Source: Prorocentrum cordatum
Taxonomy: Eukaryota > Sar > Dinophyceae > Prorocentrales > Prorocentraceae
Direction of reading: 5' to 3'
Assembly: GCA_963575745.1 (NCBI GenBank)
Contig: CAUYUJ010017980.1
Location: 141,922-205,921 of the forward strand
DNA length: 64,000 nt
The first letter of the stretch is position 1; every line of letters starts with the position of its first letter. Positions 52,990-63,235 of this stretch are shown here, piece after piece. The notes beneath the pieces are model-generated. The model was not told the origin of the DNA. It worked only from the letters and a program-made list of their open reading frames with translations, and ran no database searches. The position numbers and the translations under genes are program-made.

Positions 52990-53620
52990 GTTTCTGGCAA
53001 TGATCCTCGAAGCAGTCGTGGGTATCTGTCACCGGTATGCTCTTCCGCATCAGCGTATTGGGTCGTCTCTTCTGTCGCGTGATTGGCGTGCGGCCTGCAC
53101 TCGGAGCAGCCAACCACGTAGTTGCGAAAGAACTCGTAGTGCGTCGTATTGTCACTGCGCTGCGCGCTGTCGGCTGTACGATAGTCAATAGGAGTATGCA
53201 TAGGGATCCACGTCTGCCAAGAAGCAGGGAGCGCGTAGGTAACATCGAAGGTCTTGCCCAAGAGAACCGGTAACGAATAGTCCCAAGCTTGTCTGACGGT
53301 CCCCCGGAAAGATGGCAGCATCATTGCCCGACCCTCCCGTGCATTCCTGCTCTTGCCTGTGCGCGCCCCCCCCCGGCTGCCACGACGTAGTTGCGGGGTG
53401 CTCCGGGCGCCCCGCCGACGCCAACGATGTGAGCGTCGGATCGAACGACTGCTTGACATATTCGGCTACACCTAAATGCGGATGTAATGAAGGCGGTGCG
53501 TCCTTTCCATCTTCACCTTCGGGCTTCCGCAACAGATGCGAATAGCTCGGGGCCGTGCGCCGACACCGTGAGCGTGGACCTCGGATCGCTTGACGGTCTG
53601 ACGCTGACAGCGGCACTCAC
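52990..53620 (-). other. Open segments upstream of gag, unassigned
   Basis: Minus-strand frames read AWDYSLPVLLGKTFDVTYAL, then NTTHYEFFRNYVVGCSECRP, with protein-like composition over about 53370-53030. A different frame is open at 53616-53185. They could be the 5' part of the copia element or an exon of a host gene. I recognise no family. Confidence 0.3.
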
Positions 53621-54640
53621 AGGCGAGTGCTGTGACGACGAAAGGCCCCAGATCATCTCGAAGACAACTCGAAAGTGCCGAGGGGGGAACTCGGGGCGCG
53701 GGGCGCGACGCCCCTCTTGTAGGCGTACTCGTGGAGGTACTCGTACTGGGTCACCTGCGCCGGACCTGGCGACTGGGACGGGAAGGCCCCGACGGCCCCT
53801 CGGGGCACGTCGCTTGCCGCGGCGACAGGGACGAACAGTGCGAACGTAGAGCAAAAACGTGTAGACCGCCTGGCTTAGAGCGATCGCCACCGGCACGGAA
53901 AAGAGACTCGCGGGCCAACGCGTCTATGGATCACGGAGCAAAGTGCTCCGCTCCAACTAGACATGTAAACCTGATAATGAACGAGATGTTCTTTAGAGCG
54001 GAAGCTGTATAGCGATGTGTAGAACCATTGTAAGGCGGGCGCGCAAAAAGGATCCCTTGCGCCATATGTCAAGGGACCCGCCCATGCCTGCTACCCTTAT
54101 TCGCTGCAATGCTCCAATGGTAACCTACCGTTTGAAAAGAAGGAAAAACATGCTGATGATGAGGAGGAGGAGGAGGAGAAGTACGAGGAGGGGGATAAGT
54201 AGGAGGAGGAGGACAACTATGATGAGGACGGGGAGTAGGACGAGGAAGAGGAGGATTATTGTGGATTGCGCAGCATTGACGGCGGCTGGTCCTGAGCGAG
54301 GTGAAGGCCAAACCACCAACGGCCCCAAACAATTTGGATGGACAAAAGCCGGACAATGATCTGAACATCCAACAGACGCTAATTTCCAGAAACGCAGCGC
54401 GAGGTAACAACTTTCTCTAATTATGGAGAAGCGGAGCCAGGTGGGTACGGGGAAAGAAAGGAGGAGGAGGTCCCGGACCAAACGCCTCTCAGCCACAATC
54501 AGAAGGGCATGGATAGGTACCGGCCGAAGACGCACACCACGAGCAGGGGATGAGGGGGGACGGCGCCCTATCCGCAAGCTGGCCCAGGCCCCTACCGTCC
54601 CGCACTGCCACCACCACCCGCCAGACCCAGCGGCTCCATG
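53621..54640. other. Unassigned sequence with a short GGA run
   Basis: A GGA/GAT-rich purine run at about 54150-54260. Open frames around 53632-54012 lack any recognisable family. Confidence 0.4.
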
Positions 54641-54890
54641 AAGTCCAGCAAGACCTCCGGTGGGCGGGTCGCGGCCGCCCGCGTCAAAGCGGACCGAGGC
54701 CTTGGTTTCCCCGATGGCGACGACGAATGTTTCCACGCCAGGCATGGGCCCGCGGCGGAAGCGCGCGCGCTTTTCTGGGGCGATGGTGGGCTTCACATTG
54801 CTGTCGTCCTTTCCTGGATCATTTGTCCAGGCGTCATCGAACCTGTTGGGGGGCTCGTCGTCGATCGCCGTGCCGCCGCCCTCCACCACC
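54640..54890 (-). other. Protein-like open segment, unassigned
   Basis: The minus strand reads NRFDDAWTNDPGKDDSNVKP, then FRRGPMPGVETFVVAIGETK and ASVRFDAGG. Acceptor-like CCCCCCAACAG precedes GTTCGATG at about 54842. It may be an exon of an unidentified gene. 54900-55215 beyond it is a GC-rich open stretch with low-complexity residues. Confidence 0.3.
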
Positions 54891-55257
54891 GCCGCCCAGG
54901 CCGCCCGCGCCTCGCCTCCAGGGAGGGCCGGCTTGCCGCCCGCGGCGCCGCGCCCGCGGCGCCGCCGTCGGCGCCGAGGTGCCGCCGTCGCCCACTGGCT
55001 CCGCCAGCACGGGGACCACCTCTGGGGCGCCCAGCATGACGACGGCTGCGCGAAGCAGCCCGTCGGCCGCGCGAAGCAACCGCGCTCCCTCCGTGGGAGT
55101 GGCCCGCGGCCTGGCCGCCGACGGCGTGCGCGGCCAGGGGGGGCTCCTGGGCGAGGCCCCCGCGGAGCCGCCGCGCCCTCTGGTTGTCCCCGGCGTCGGA
55201 CCCGCGGCGAGCACGTGACCGAGGCGGCGCTGACCCTGCGGCAGGGGACCTGACCTA

Positions 55258-55545
55258 GTGAGACTGGAAGGAGAGGAGGAGGAAGAGGAGGAGGAGGACG
55301 AGGAGGAGAGGACGAGCGGAGGCAGGGCGGGCGGGAGGAGTAGGGGGAGGCAGAGAAGGCCGAATGAGGACGAAGGGGGGGGAGGAGGAGGAAGAGGAGG
55401 AGGAGGAGGAGGAGGAGGAGGAGGAGGAGGTGGAGGAGGAGGAGGGAGGTGGAGGAGGAGGAGGAGGAGGAGGGAGAAGGAGGAGGAGGAGGAGGAGGAG
55501 GAGGAGGAGGAGGAGGAGGAGGAGGAGGAGGATAAGGAGGAAGAG
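55258..55545. repeat. (GGA)n block
   Basis: GGA runs at 55270-55310, 55380-55435 and 55440-55540 with GGT and GAA interruptions. Confidence 0.92.
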
Positions 55546-55559
55546 GGATGGGAATGGGA

Positions 55560-56255
55560 CCAATGACGAAGTCAGAATCGTATCAAGGGAAGACGGTTGC
55601 CTGCCCGACTCACATCATGAACACCTTGAGGCCCTCGATCCTCCCCGACGCCCACCGCAAACCCTGAGTACCAGCCCAGCGGAATTGACCACCCACCCGT
55701 CGAATGCAACAACACGAATGGCACCCATACATAACCGTAGTGCTGTGGCAATCACCGGAGATAGCGCGTTGGCATTATAGCGGGACTCAAACAATTGACA
55801 AGCAAACAGCCGACATACAAGCAGGACATTAAATATGCGGGGAGCGTGTTACTCCCGATGCGCGCTACAGACCCATAGGGTACCCCTCGAGCGCAATCAA
55901 GAACACCATACCGCTCCCAGCAAATAAGGCGATACCATGCAAACAATGCTGGATTGAGGTCCTGCCAACAAGGCCATGCATGACACCGACCGGCACATGC
56001 CCAGGCTAGCACCGGCGAGACCTTGACCGCCTGCCCGGCAGAACCCGAAGCCCAGCAATGCCAAGTGTGCAGGACGTCGGCCGCCGTGTACCGCAACCGT
56101 AGCTGTACTCAACAAGCTCGTCTAGCCTCGCCAGCCGACACCTGCTGCAACCAACCTGCCACAACATCGGAGCCCCCTAAGCGCCTCGAGAAGGCACTGG
56201 ACGCGGCTGGAGGCCCATCGCTAAGCCTAAAGCTACGTGTGAACCTCGAGCCACA
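55560..56255. other. Single-copy sequence, nothing recognised
   Basis: Balanced composition. A minus-strand frame at 55752-56096 is open for 114 codons, Cys/Trp-rich, with no family signature. Confidence 0.4.
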
Positions 56256-56259
56256 TCTG

Positions 56260-56395
56260 CTTGAGAGGAGGAGGAGGAGGAAGAGGAGGAGGAGGAGGAG
56301 GAGAAGGAGGAAAAGGAGGAGAAGGAGGAGGAGGAGGAGGAGGAGACGGGGAAGCAGGAGTTGGAGGAGCAGGGGGAGCAGGAGGAGGAGATGTG
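56260..56395. repeat. (GGA)n microsatellite
   Basis: GGA/GAA triplets, then GCAGGAG words. Just downstream a plus-strand frame reads RVLAVVASLSVLIVLLLLSG, which looks like a membrane helix, but it is built on GTC and CTC triplets and I do not call it. Confidence 0.85.
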
Positions 56396-56901
56396 AGCTC
56401 CGCGCGGCGGCGAGCACGGAGACCCAGCTCGCGGGTCCTCGCCGTCGTCGCCAGCCTCTCCGTCCTCATCGTGCTCCTCCTCCTCTCGGGGGGGGTGCAG
56501 CAAACTGCCGGCGCGGAGGAGATCCAGCCTCCTTGCCTGCCCATCTCCGTCGTCGTCGTCGTCGTCCCCTTCCCCTCCACCTCCTAGTCTTACTCCTCTT
56601 CTTCCTCCACAAGCCCCTCCGTCCCTTCTTGTCCCACCTTCTCCGCCTTCCCCCTCCTTCTCATCGTCCCCGTTCTTCTCCTGCGGCTCACCTTTCCCTC
56701 TCCTCCTCCTCCTCCTCCTCCTCCTCCTCCTCCTATCCTTATTCCTTATTAGAATATACTCCTACTCCCCCCTCAGGCCGGCAGATAGCGGGCGCATCCG
56801 GGTGGTCCCATCCTAACCTGCAAAAAACAATACAACATCAACATGTTTCTTATTTTTTCCTCTCGACATGGACGTCCTGTCGTCCACGGCGATAATCCAT
56901 T

Positions 56902-57285
56902 GCAAAAAATGCCACAAAGAACACACGCGCGCGTTCATGTCAGAATCCTACCGAACACCGTGTGTTTGCAAGCATTTCAACATAAAACATCAAAAGCCCA
57001 ATGTTTTTTTTTACAAAAATTGTACAAATTTCCCGCCCGGGCTCTCTTGCTGAAATCATAGGAAACCATAGGAATCTTAAGAATTCTGTCAAATCCAGCG
57101 ATTTCACGTCATCGCGCGGTGCACTCGCGATGCTCTGTCATGCACCCAGGCCGCGAATCCTGTGCAAAAAATACCACAAAGAGCACACTCGCGCGTTCAT
57201 GTCAGAATCCTACCGAACACCGTGTGTTTGCAAGCATTTCAACATAAAAACATCAAAAACCCAATGCTTTTTCACAAAAATGCTT
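56902..57285 (+). repeat. Direct duplication, unit 260 bp
   Basis: TGCAAAAAATGCCACAAAGA, CGCGCGTTCATGTCAGAATC, CTACCGAACACCGTGTGTTT and GCAAGCATTTCAACATAAAA at 56900-57010 recur almost unchanged at 57161-57270. The two copies are 260 bases apart. Confidence 0.9.
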
Positions 57286-57559
57286 TGGGGTGTCCTGTCA
57301 GACCGTCGGGCTTCCTCCGGCCACCTCTGGCTTCCTGCGGTGTACCGGGCCATTCTCGACTCGTCTGGCAATGCGTGCGCGGCATTCAACACGCGCTCGC
57401 CAGTTCCCGTCGGCAACCGCCATCGCGGCCGCATCAGCTGTACCAAACCGGCTGGCCGGTGTGACTTCGGCCCCCAGTTGTGCCAGCTTTGCTTCTTATG
57501 TTGTGGGAGGGCGGGTGGGACTGGGCATGCCATGCTTGACTCGCTCGAGCTGGCTAGCT

Positions 57560-57960
57560 TGACTCCTACTCCTACTCCTACTCCTACTCCTCTTCCCCCT
57601 CCTCCTCCTCCTCCACCCCCCCCTCCCCGCCTCCTCCTCCTCTCCTCCTCCTCCTCCTCCTCCTCCTCCTCCTCCTCTTTTTCCTCCTCCTCTTTTTCCT
57701 CCTCCTCCTTCTCCTCCTCCTCCTTCCTCCTTCCTTCCTCCTGCCTCCTCCTTTCTCCTTCCTCCCTACGCGCTCCTCCCTTCTCCCTCCTCCTCGTTTG
57801 TCCTTGCCGTCCTCGTTCTCCTCCTCCTCCTCCTTCTCCTCCTCCTCCTCCTCCTCCTCCTCATCCTTCAACTCTTCCTCCTTTCTCTCCTCATCTACCT
57901 CCTTTCTCCCATTACCTCCTCCTTTCTCCTCCTTTCTCCTCCTCATCCTCCTCTGCCTGC
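57560..57960. repeat. (CTACTC)n then (CTC)n block
   Basis: Six CCTACT units at 57564-57592, then CTC with TTT and CCC interruptions to about 57955. Confidence 0.9.
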
Positions 57961-58447
57961 CCCCTCTGCTTGGATAGCAAGGCCCCGTCAAGGACCCAGG
58001 GATAGCCGGGGCCCCTCCCGTCGGCTGGAGGCTGGCGGGGTGGTCGAGGGCTTGGGGGGAGCCTCCACCAGGGGAGGGGGACAGGCCGTGGCGGGACTGG
58101 GCCCCTCCCCTCCGTTGGGGATCTCAATCCCGCCGCGATTCCCCCCCCCCGCTGGGGTCGCAGGCCGGTGCTTCTTTCGGCGCCGTATCTGCGCCGAGGG
58201 CGAACGTCAACCGCCTGTTTTGTTGATGGCCTCCTGGGCCTCACGTATGTCTTGCGATCGTCTTTCGCTTGCTCTGTTGATGGCCTCTGGCGCCGTTCCC
58301 TTTTTCCTCTTTCCTTTTTGCGTCGCTTGTTTCCCCTTTCCCTTGCGTTGTCTTTCCTCTTGCTTCTCTTTTTGTTCTGTCTTTCCTCTTTCCTTTGCTC
58401 TGTCTTTCCTCTTACCTCTGTGCTGTCTTGCCTTTTTTCTGCTCTCG

Positions 58448-58449
58448 TT

Positions 58450-58519
<70 letters not shown>

Positions 58520-58522
58520 CGC
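58448..58522. repeat. (TTG)n microsatellite, about 24 units
   Basis: A pure TTG run. It follows TCTTTCCTCTT repeats at 58300-58445. Confidence 0.95.
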
Positions 58523-58639
58523 TGCGGTCTGCCTGGGGCTGGCTCGTGGTCTGCGCTGCTCGAAGGGGGGGGGGGCGGCAGGCCGCCGCGGCCCTCTACG
58601 CCCCTCCATACATACAGCGGAGGCCGAGACCCCAGGACG

Positions 58640-58920
58640 CTCAAGGAGCCCAAGCCAGAGACCCCAGGACGCCCAGCGGCTCTGGGTGGGGGACAGTCGC
58701 GCCCTCCACGGCGGAACCCTCGAGGCCCAGGAGACCCAGGGGGGAAATCGCTGGAGGCCAGCCGGGGGGTGCTTCCCGGCGGAGGCCGGTCCTCGAGAGA
58801 CCTGCCACGAGGAGCCCAAGCCCGAGACCCCAGGGCGCCCAGCGACTCTGGGTGGGGGGGGACGGTCGCGCCCTCCACGGCGGAACCCTCGAGGCCCAGG
58901 AGACCCAGGGGGGAACTCTT
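58640..58920 (+). repeat. Direct repeat, unit about 175 bp, two copies and partial thirds
   Basis: AGACCCCAGGACGCCCAGCG, CAGTCGCGCCCTCCACGGCG, GAACCCTCGAGGCCCAGGAG and ACCCAGGGGGGAA occur at 58660-58745 and 58835-58915. Fragments (GGAGGCCAGCCGGGGG) reappear at 59082 and 59204. Confidence 0.85.
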
Positions 58921-59389
58921 TACCAGCCTGGCACATATCCCTGTCCCTATGCTGGGCACCTCCTCATCACGATGCCAATCTTAGGGATTCCCCTATGTTT
59001 TGAGGGCGGATCCCTAAGATTGTCATCGCCTTTTGGCGTGTCAATCTTAGGGATAGGGATACGTTCGAGGATGGTAAACTCTGGAGGCCAGCCGGGGGCC
59101 GATACATCCTCCAAACCCGCCGACTCTCAGAGATTTCCAGTTACCCCGATCCGATTTTGTCCCGATCTTCGTGTCGTTAAAAAAGAAACCCAGGGGGGAA
59201 TCGCTGGAGGCCAGCCAGGGGGTACTTCCTGGCACAGGGCCGCCCCTGGCAGGCGCGGCGGCACTGCACCCGCGGGGGGCGCACGGGCCTGCTGCCGGCC
59301 CGCCGGCCAGGGCCTCCCCGTGCCGGGGCGCGGGTGGCACCCTCGGAAGAGGCCCGCGCTGCTCCCGGTCGTGTAGAGCAAAAAAGCGG

Positions 59390-59520
59390 ATCCCCAATAT
59401 TTTCCCACATTTTCTAGGCTTCTGTCTTCCCCCCCACTTCCCATATTTTCCCATATTCTCCTAGGAAATCGGCGATTAATCGTGTCTGTGTTTTTTCCCG
59501 TCCTGATTTGTGCCCTCGCC
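59390..59520. repeat. Dispersed repeat with CCATATTTTC words, copy 2
   Basis: CCAATATTTTCCCACATTTT, TCTGTCTTCCCCCCCACTTC, CCATATTTTCCCATATTCTC and CGGCGATTAATCGTGTCTGT parallel copy 1 at 12565-12705 in the same orientation. Confidence 0.7.
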
Positions 59521-59630
59521 CACTCAAGCTCCTGCCTCTGCCGCCTCAGCAGCTGCGAGGCTCGGACCCGAGTTCGCAGACCTCCTTTCAGCCCTGTATG
59601 CAACGTGGGTTCCGGCACTGGAGAAGACGA

Positions 59631-59810
59631 TACAGTCGGGGCGTTGACCTAAGGAACCCTAAATAAAGAACGAGGCCCCTGCTTCCCATACATTAAACTT
59701 CGACTTCCCATGGGAAGCCGGAGGGAAACCCGAGGCAAACTGCAAAACAATCAAGGAACACCGAGCCCCTCCCCAGCGAAAAGGGTTCCTTCTTCAGCGC
59801 CTCGACTGTA
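59631..59810 (+). mobile_element. TA-flanked MITE, copy C
   Basis: A 180-base copy, TACAGTCGGGGCGTTGACCT to TCAGCGCCTCGACTGTA, in the same orientation as copy A and close to it in sequence (both contain GGGTTCCTTCTTCAGCGC). Confidence 0.78.
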
Positions 59811-59821
59811 AGACAAGAACG

Positions 59822-59992
59822 CCATGGACGGAAAAACGTGTCGGTGCTCCGCGCGGGTTTCTCGGATCCGGGCTGGACCCTCTCCCCCTTGCGCGCGGAG
59901 CGCGCCAGGGGCGGCGCCGGAGGCGCCGCCTGGGGGGGGGGCCAGCGGGGATGCAAGAAATCCGCGCGGAGCGCCAACACTTCTTTTGTGTG
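59822..59992. repeat. GC-rich foldback element, copy C
   Basis: GCTCCGCGCGGGTTTCTCGG at the left pairs with AAGAAATCCGCGCGGAGCGC at the right. The core is GCGCGGAGCGCGCCAGGGGC and GGCGCCGGAGGCGCCGCC. It lies 11 bases from MITE copy C, as copy A lies next to MITE copy A. Confidence 0.75.
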
Positions 59993-60849
59993 TGTGCCGT
60001 TCTGCTCTTCTTTGGTCAGGGGCTCGCGGCCCCCCCTTCCGCAACCGTTTTGTCCTTTACCCCCCGGTTCAGGTTCGGGGGGAACGACGAGCCCACAGGG
60101 CGGGCGCCCTGGGCTGTGGAGCGGCAAGTCGCCTCGCATCCCCACGGCTGTCAGGGACGTGCGCCTTGCGTCCGCGGAGGGCCGATCCGCTCCTCCTCCG
60201 CCCCCTTCCTCCGCCTCCCCATGTTCGTCCTCTTCCTCCCCTCCTCGTCCTCTGCCCCCCTCGCCCTGCTTCTGCGCCGATTCCCCTTCGGCCCTCCTCC
60301 TCCCCTTCCTCATCCTCCGCCTTCTCTTCCTCTCTCGTCCTCCTCTCTCTCCTCTCCTCCGACTCCTCCTCTACATCCTCTCCTGGCCGCGGGGGCTGGG
60401 GTATCTTCCCGCGAGACAGCAGTCCGACGCGTCCTGCTTTCCATCCATTTTGTTTGGGGCCAAACACTGGACTGTACGAATCGGACCCTGGGCCGTGCCC
60501 CTTGATGTGGACAAACGCAGCGTGCCAAAGAACATGTTCTTCCCCCCTCCTTCCCCTCCCATCTCCTATCCTTCTTGCTTCCCTCCTATCTCCTATCTCC
60601 CCCTCTTCCTTCCTTCTCCTCCCCTCCTCTTCTTGAACCGCCCCCACTCAAGCCACTGGGGCCCAAGTCGTTTTGGCAGGTGTGCCCGAGCCTCGGCGCC
60701 TTCCTATGGCGCTTGAGGGACAACCGCAAGCGGAGGGGGAGCCCGATCCTGCGCTTCGTGGTTAGCTAAGGCCGAGGATTAGCCGTCACACCATGCCACG
60801 CCTCTGATCCACATGCCAGTCTTGCGGGCAATCGGAATGTAACGATCTT
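59993..60849. other. Unassigned pyrimidine-rich sequence
   Basis: CTCCTCC-type runs at 60190-60400 and 60540-60640. No gene recognised. Confidence 0.45.
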
Positions 60850-61050
60850 ATTGTATCACGTGGCCAGAAGTACAATTGTGGCGATCTACTCCGCTCCGCC
60901 GAAGTCGCCCAAGGGTATCATTCGGTCCGTCACGTTCGCTGATGGTAAGAGCAGCGGTGTTCGTGGAGATGGCAGCAGGACTCGGGCCTCTGCACCAATT
61001 CAGTTCAGTCCCCACGGGGGTCCGTTGGTGAGCAGAAGTCCCAGGACATT

Positions 61051-61878
61051 GTGCTTGCACACCTTCAATCAGCCCTCGCAGCAGCCACAGATTCGACCCT
61101 GATAGCCAAGGAGGTAGCAGCCGCAGCCCAGACCCGTGGATTGACAACACAAGCAGTTGCCGCCATGGGAGGTATCGGCAGCTCTACCAAGAAGCAGGAC
61201 GCCCCGCCAAACGAGGAGGGTGTCAAGAAGCCGTTCGACATTGTTGGGGCTGCTGGTCTATTTGGCAATCTTAACTCTGTGGAGTGTGAGTATGATGAGT
61301 GGGAGTCTCTTCGTCTTCGTCATCGCGAGTTGCTAGCCACCAAAGGGTCGCTTTCCATCGCGGCCGACGAGGTCGCCAACTGGGTGGAGAATGCGAAGAA
61401 GACCCGTGAGCTGATCACTGAGCGCATGACCAAGATGCGTCGTTCCGATGATCCCGAAGTGCCAGCAACAGCACTGGCGATTCCTGGGCAGGCGCCGCAT
61501 GCCACAGGTCAGTCGCAGGCCGAGGGCGGGACCGCCTCGGAGGTGGCAAGGGCTACCCGCGCTGCCGTCAGCGCCGAGGACTCCGCGGCCTCCGGGGCGA
61601 AGCTCGCCGCTTGGGCCGCCCGTATCTCTCAAACACAGTTTGAAGCCCAACGACATGCAGAGCAGGCCGCTCCAGCGCCAGCCTCTTCACTAGGGACTTC
61701 CATTTTTAAGATCAAAGTTCGCCCTGGGCCAGCTGAGTTCACTCATGTGTCGTATGGCAACGTCGCTGCCATGGGAGGCAACGTATGGGATTTTGTGTCA
61801 GGAGCTGCTCAGGATGATACTTTTTGTCTCACCTGTTCTGCCTCGTTGAAACACACGTTGCCAAAACGAAGCTGTTGA
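61051..61878 (+). CDS. LINE ORF1-like Ala-rich protein
   Basis: An open frame of 275 residues whose first codon is not ATG. A preceding frame (60900-61050) reads KSPKGIIRSVTFADGKSSGV, so the true start is upstream. The body contains KKPFDIVGAAGLFGNLNSVE, then CEYDEWESLRLRHRELLATK and coiled-coil-like Ala/Glu/Arg helices (KKTRELITERMTKMRR). No Cys cluster is visible. The last 20 residues overlap the endonuclease frame and are probably out of phase. Confidence 0.5.
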   Translation: MLAHLQSALAAATDSTLIAKEVAAAAQTRGLTTQAVAAMGGIGSSTKKQDAPPNEEGVKKPFDIVGAAGLFGNLNSVECEYDEWESLRLRHRELLATKGSLSIAADEVANWVENAKKTRELITERMTKMRRSDDPEVPATALAIPGQAPHATGQSQAEGGTASEVARATRAAVSAEDSAASGAKLAAWAARISQTQFEAQRHAEQAAPAPASSLGTSIFKIKVRPGPAEFTHVSYGNVAAMGGNVWDFVSGAAQDDTFCLTCSASLKHTLPKRSC

Positions 61879-62520
61879 ACTTTCACAAGAAAGCGCGTGC
61901 GTCTAACCTTCGAAGTATTGTGGGCCCAGCTCGGAACACTTGCCACGATCAGACTATCCAAGGACAAGAGAGAGCTTCCGAGAGTTGCGAGTGGCTTTTG
62001 TTGCCTTGCCACGCGCAAGCACGCTCGTTCGTTTCTCAGCTCGATCGCGTCTCTGATTTTCAATTTCATGGTCCGGTTGTACTTGATGAGTTCACTGCTG
62101 CGCGCATCCACATGTCTGGATGCTCTTACCTTCCAAGAACTTTTAATGCCTACGCATCTATAGGATATAGACATGACCGGCCTTACTATTCAGAGGCTTA
62201 CCGAGCGGGGCTCACTTTTAGCTTCGTTGAAGCTCCCATGGGCTCTCGCAGGGGACTTTAACATGTCTGTTTCTACCCTTGCAGCTTCGGGCTTCTCAGT
62301 AGGATCGGAGGGCAGCCTGTCCTGGCGTCTGCAGAGTGCACCTGCGACGCAGGTAAGAAGGGATCCAGCATCGATTTTGTGGTTCGTAGCTCAGCTGCTG
62401 CGACGTGCCTCGCTTCTGTCGGAGCTGTTTCCACTTAGAAGACTCACTGTGGCCTGCGGATGAAGGTGCGCGCAACTGGCATGCAGCTCATCCAGTGCGC
62501 TCTCGTCCTCCCCGCTAAAT
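61824..62520 (+). CDS. LINE APE-type endonuclease, broken
   Basis: FCLVETHVAKTKLLNFHKKA (61830-61890) gives the metal-binding ET. PWALAGDFNMSVSTLAASGF (about 62233-62300, another frame) gives the GDFN motif. KGSSIDFVVRSSAA (about 62362-62405, a third frame) gives the S.ID motif. KTHCGL at about 62430-62450 holds the catalytic-type His, but the Trp expected before it is a TAG stop. Motif order is complete across three frames, so this is a decayed gene. Confidence 0.72.
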
Positions 62521-62715
62521 TGCCTCTAATCTCTCGACCGTCGACGCAACCCGCCCCTGGGTCCAAGACACAGTCGGGATAGCTGCATTCAATGATCGTC
62601 GCAATGAATATTATGACGAATTGTCTGGGGGCGCTTGGCGCAGAGAGGAGACGCATCGGGAGCAGGTGAAATCTGTCACGGCGCTCCCCGACTTAGACGC
62701 CCTCTCCGAGCCAGC

Positions 62716-62900
62716 GTCCTCCTCCTCCTCCTCCTCCTCCTCCTCCTCCTCCTCCTACCTCCTCCCACTACCCTCCTCCTTCTCCTCCTCCTCCTTCTCC
62801 TGCACCTCCTCCTGCTGCTCCTCCTCTTCCTGCTACCCCTCCTTCTCCTCCTCCTTGTCCTCCTCCCCCTCCTCCCTTCTCTTGCACTTGTCCTGCTGCT
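62716..62900. repeat. (CTC)n block truncating the LINE
   Basis: A pure CTC run at 62718-62752, then CTC with CTG and TTC to about 62880. LINE similarity ends at its left edge. Confidence 0.9.
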
Positions 62901-63119
62901 CCATCCCCTGCCCCGTCCTCCCTGGGGAATTGGGGCGAACCTTGATGTCACTGCGCGGACATTGGCCGCCCCAGTCCTCTTTCTCGTCCTCGGCGCCCTC
63001 GAGCTGCTCATCCCCTGCCTGGAGAGGGCAGCAGTACGGAAAGTGAGAGGGAGAAGGATGGATGATGGAGGAGGGATGCGGAACAACTGGAATGGATGAA
63101 GATGGAGGGAGAATGCAAC

Positions 63120-63235
63120 TGCGATGCTGCTGTTGATGATGATGATGCGGTGGAGGAAGGGGGGGAGAAGGACAAGGAGGGGAAGGCAGGAGGAGGAGGA
63201 GGAGGAGGAGGAGGAGGAGGAGGAGACGAAAAACG
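63120..63235. repeat. GAT/GGA triplet runs
   Basis: A short GATGATGATG stretch at about 63136, then a GGA run at 63187-63222. Confidence 0.85.

Larger units (their letters stand above)
50500..53000 (-). mobile_element. Ty1/copia-type retrotransposon fragment (gag and RING-like remnant)
   Basis: On the minus strand a gag coding region (about 52983-51294, three frames) is followed by a degenerate RING-H2 finger (about 50710-50540). Gag contains a basic GKGKGK tract and zinc knuckle like those of dinoflagellate copia polyproteins. No protease, integrase or RT is recognised downstream, and no LTRs are seen. The element is a decayed 5' fragment. Confidence 0.65.
60850..62705 (+). mobile_element. 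LINE 5' fragment: ORF1-like region and APE-type endonuclease
   Basis: A plus-strand LINE fragment of a different family from that at 41.9-44.8 kb. An Ala-rich ORF1-like protein (61051-61878) overlaps an endonuclease (about 61824-62520) that is broken by frameshifts and a stop. The following linker (DATRPWVQDTVGIAAFNDRR at about 62545-62610) stops at a CTC microsatellite at 62716. No RT is found before the window ends. Confidence 0.72.

Noticed and set aside
56261-56587. Plus-strand frame with an apparent membrane helix (RVLAVVASLSVLIVLLLLSG)
   Set aside because: The upstream part is poly-Gly from GGA repeats and the downstream part is poly-Val from GTC repeats. The helix segment is short and unsupported.
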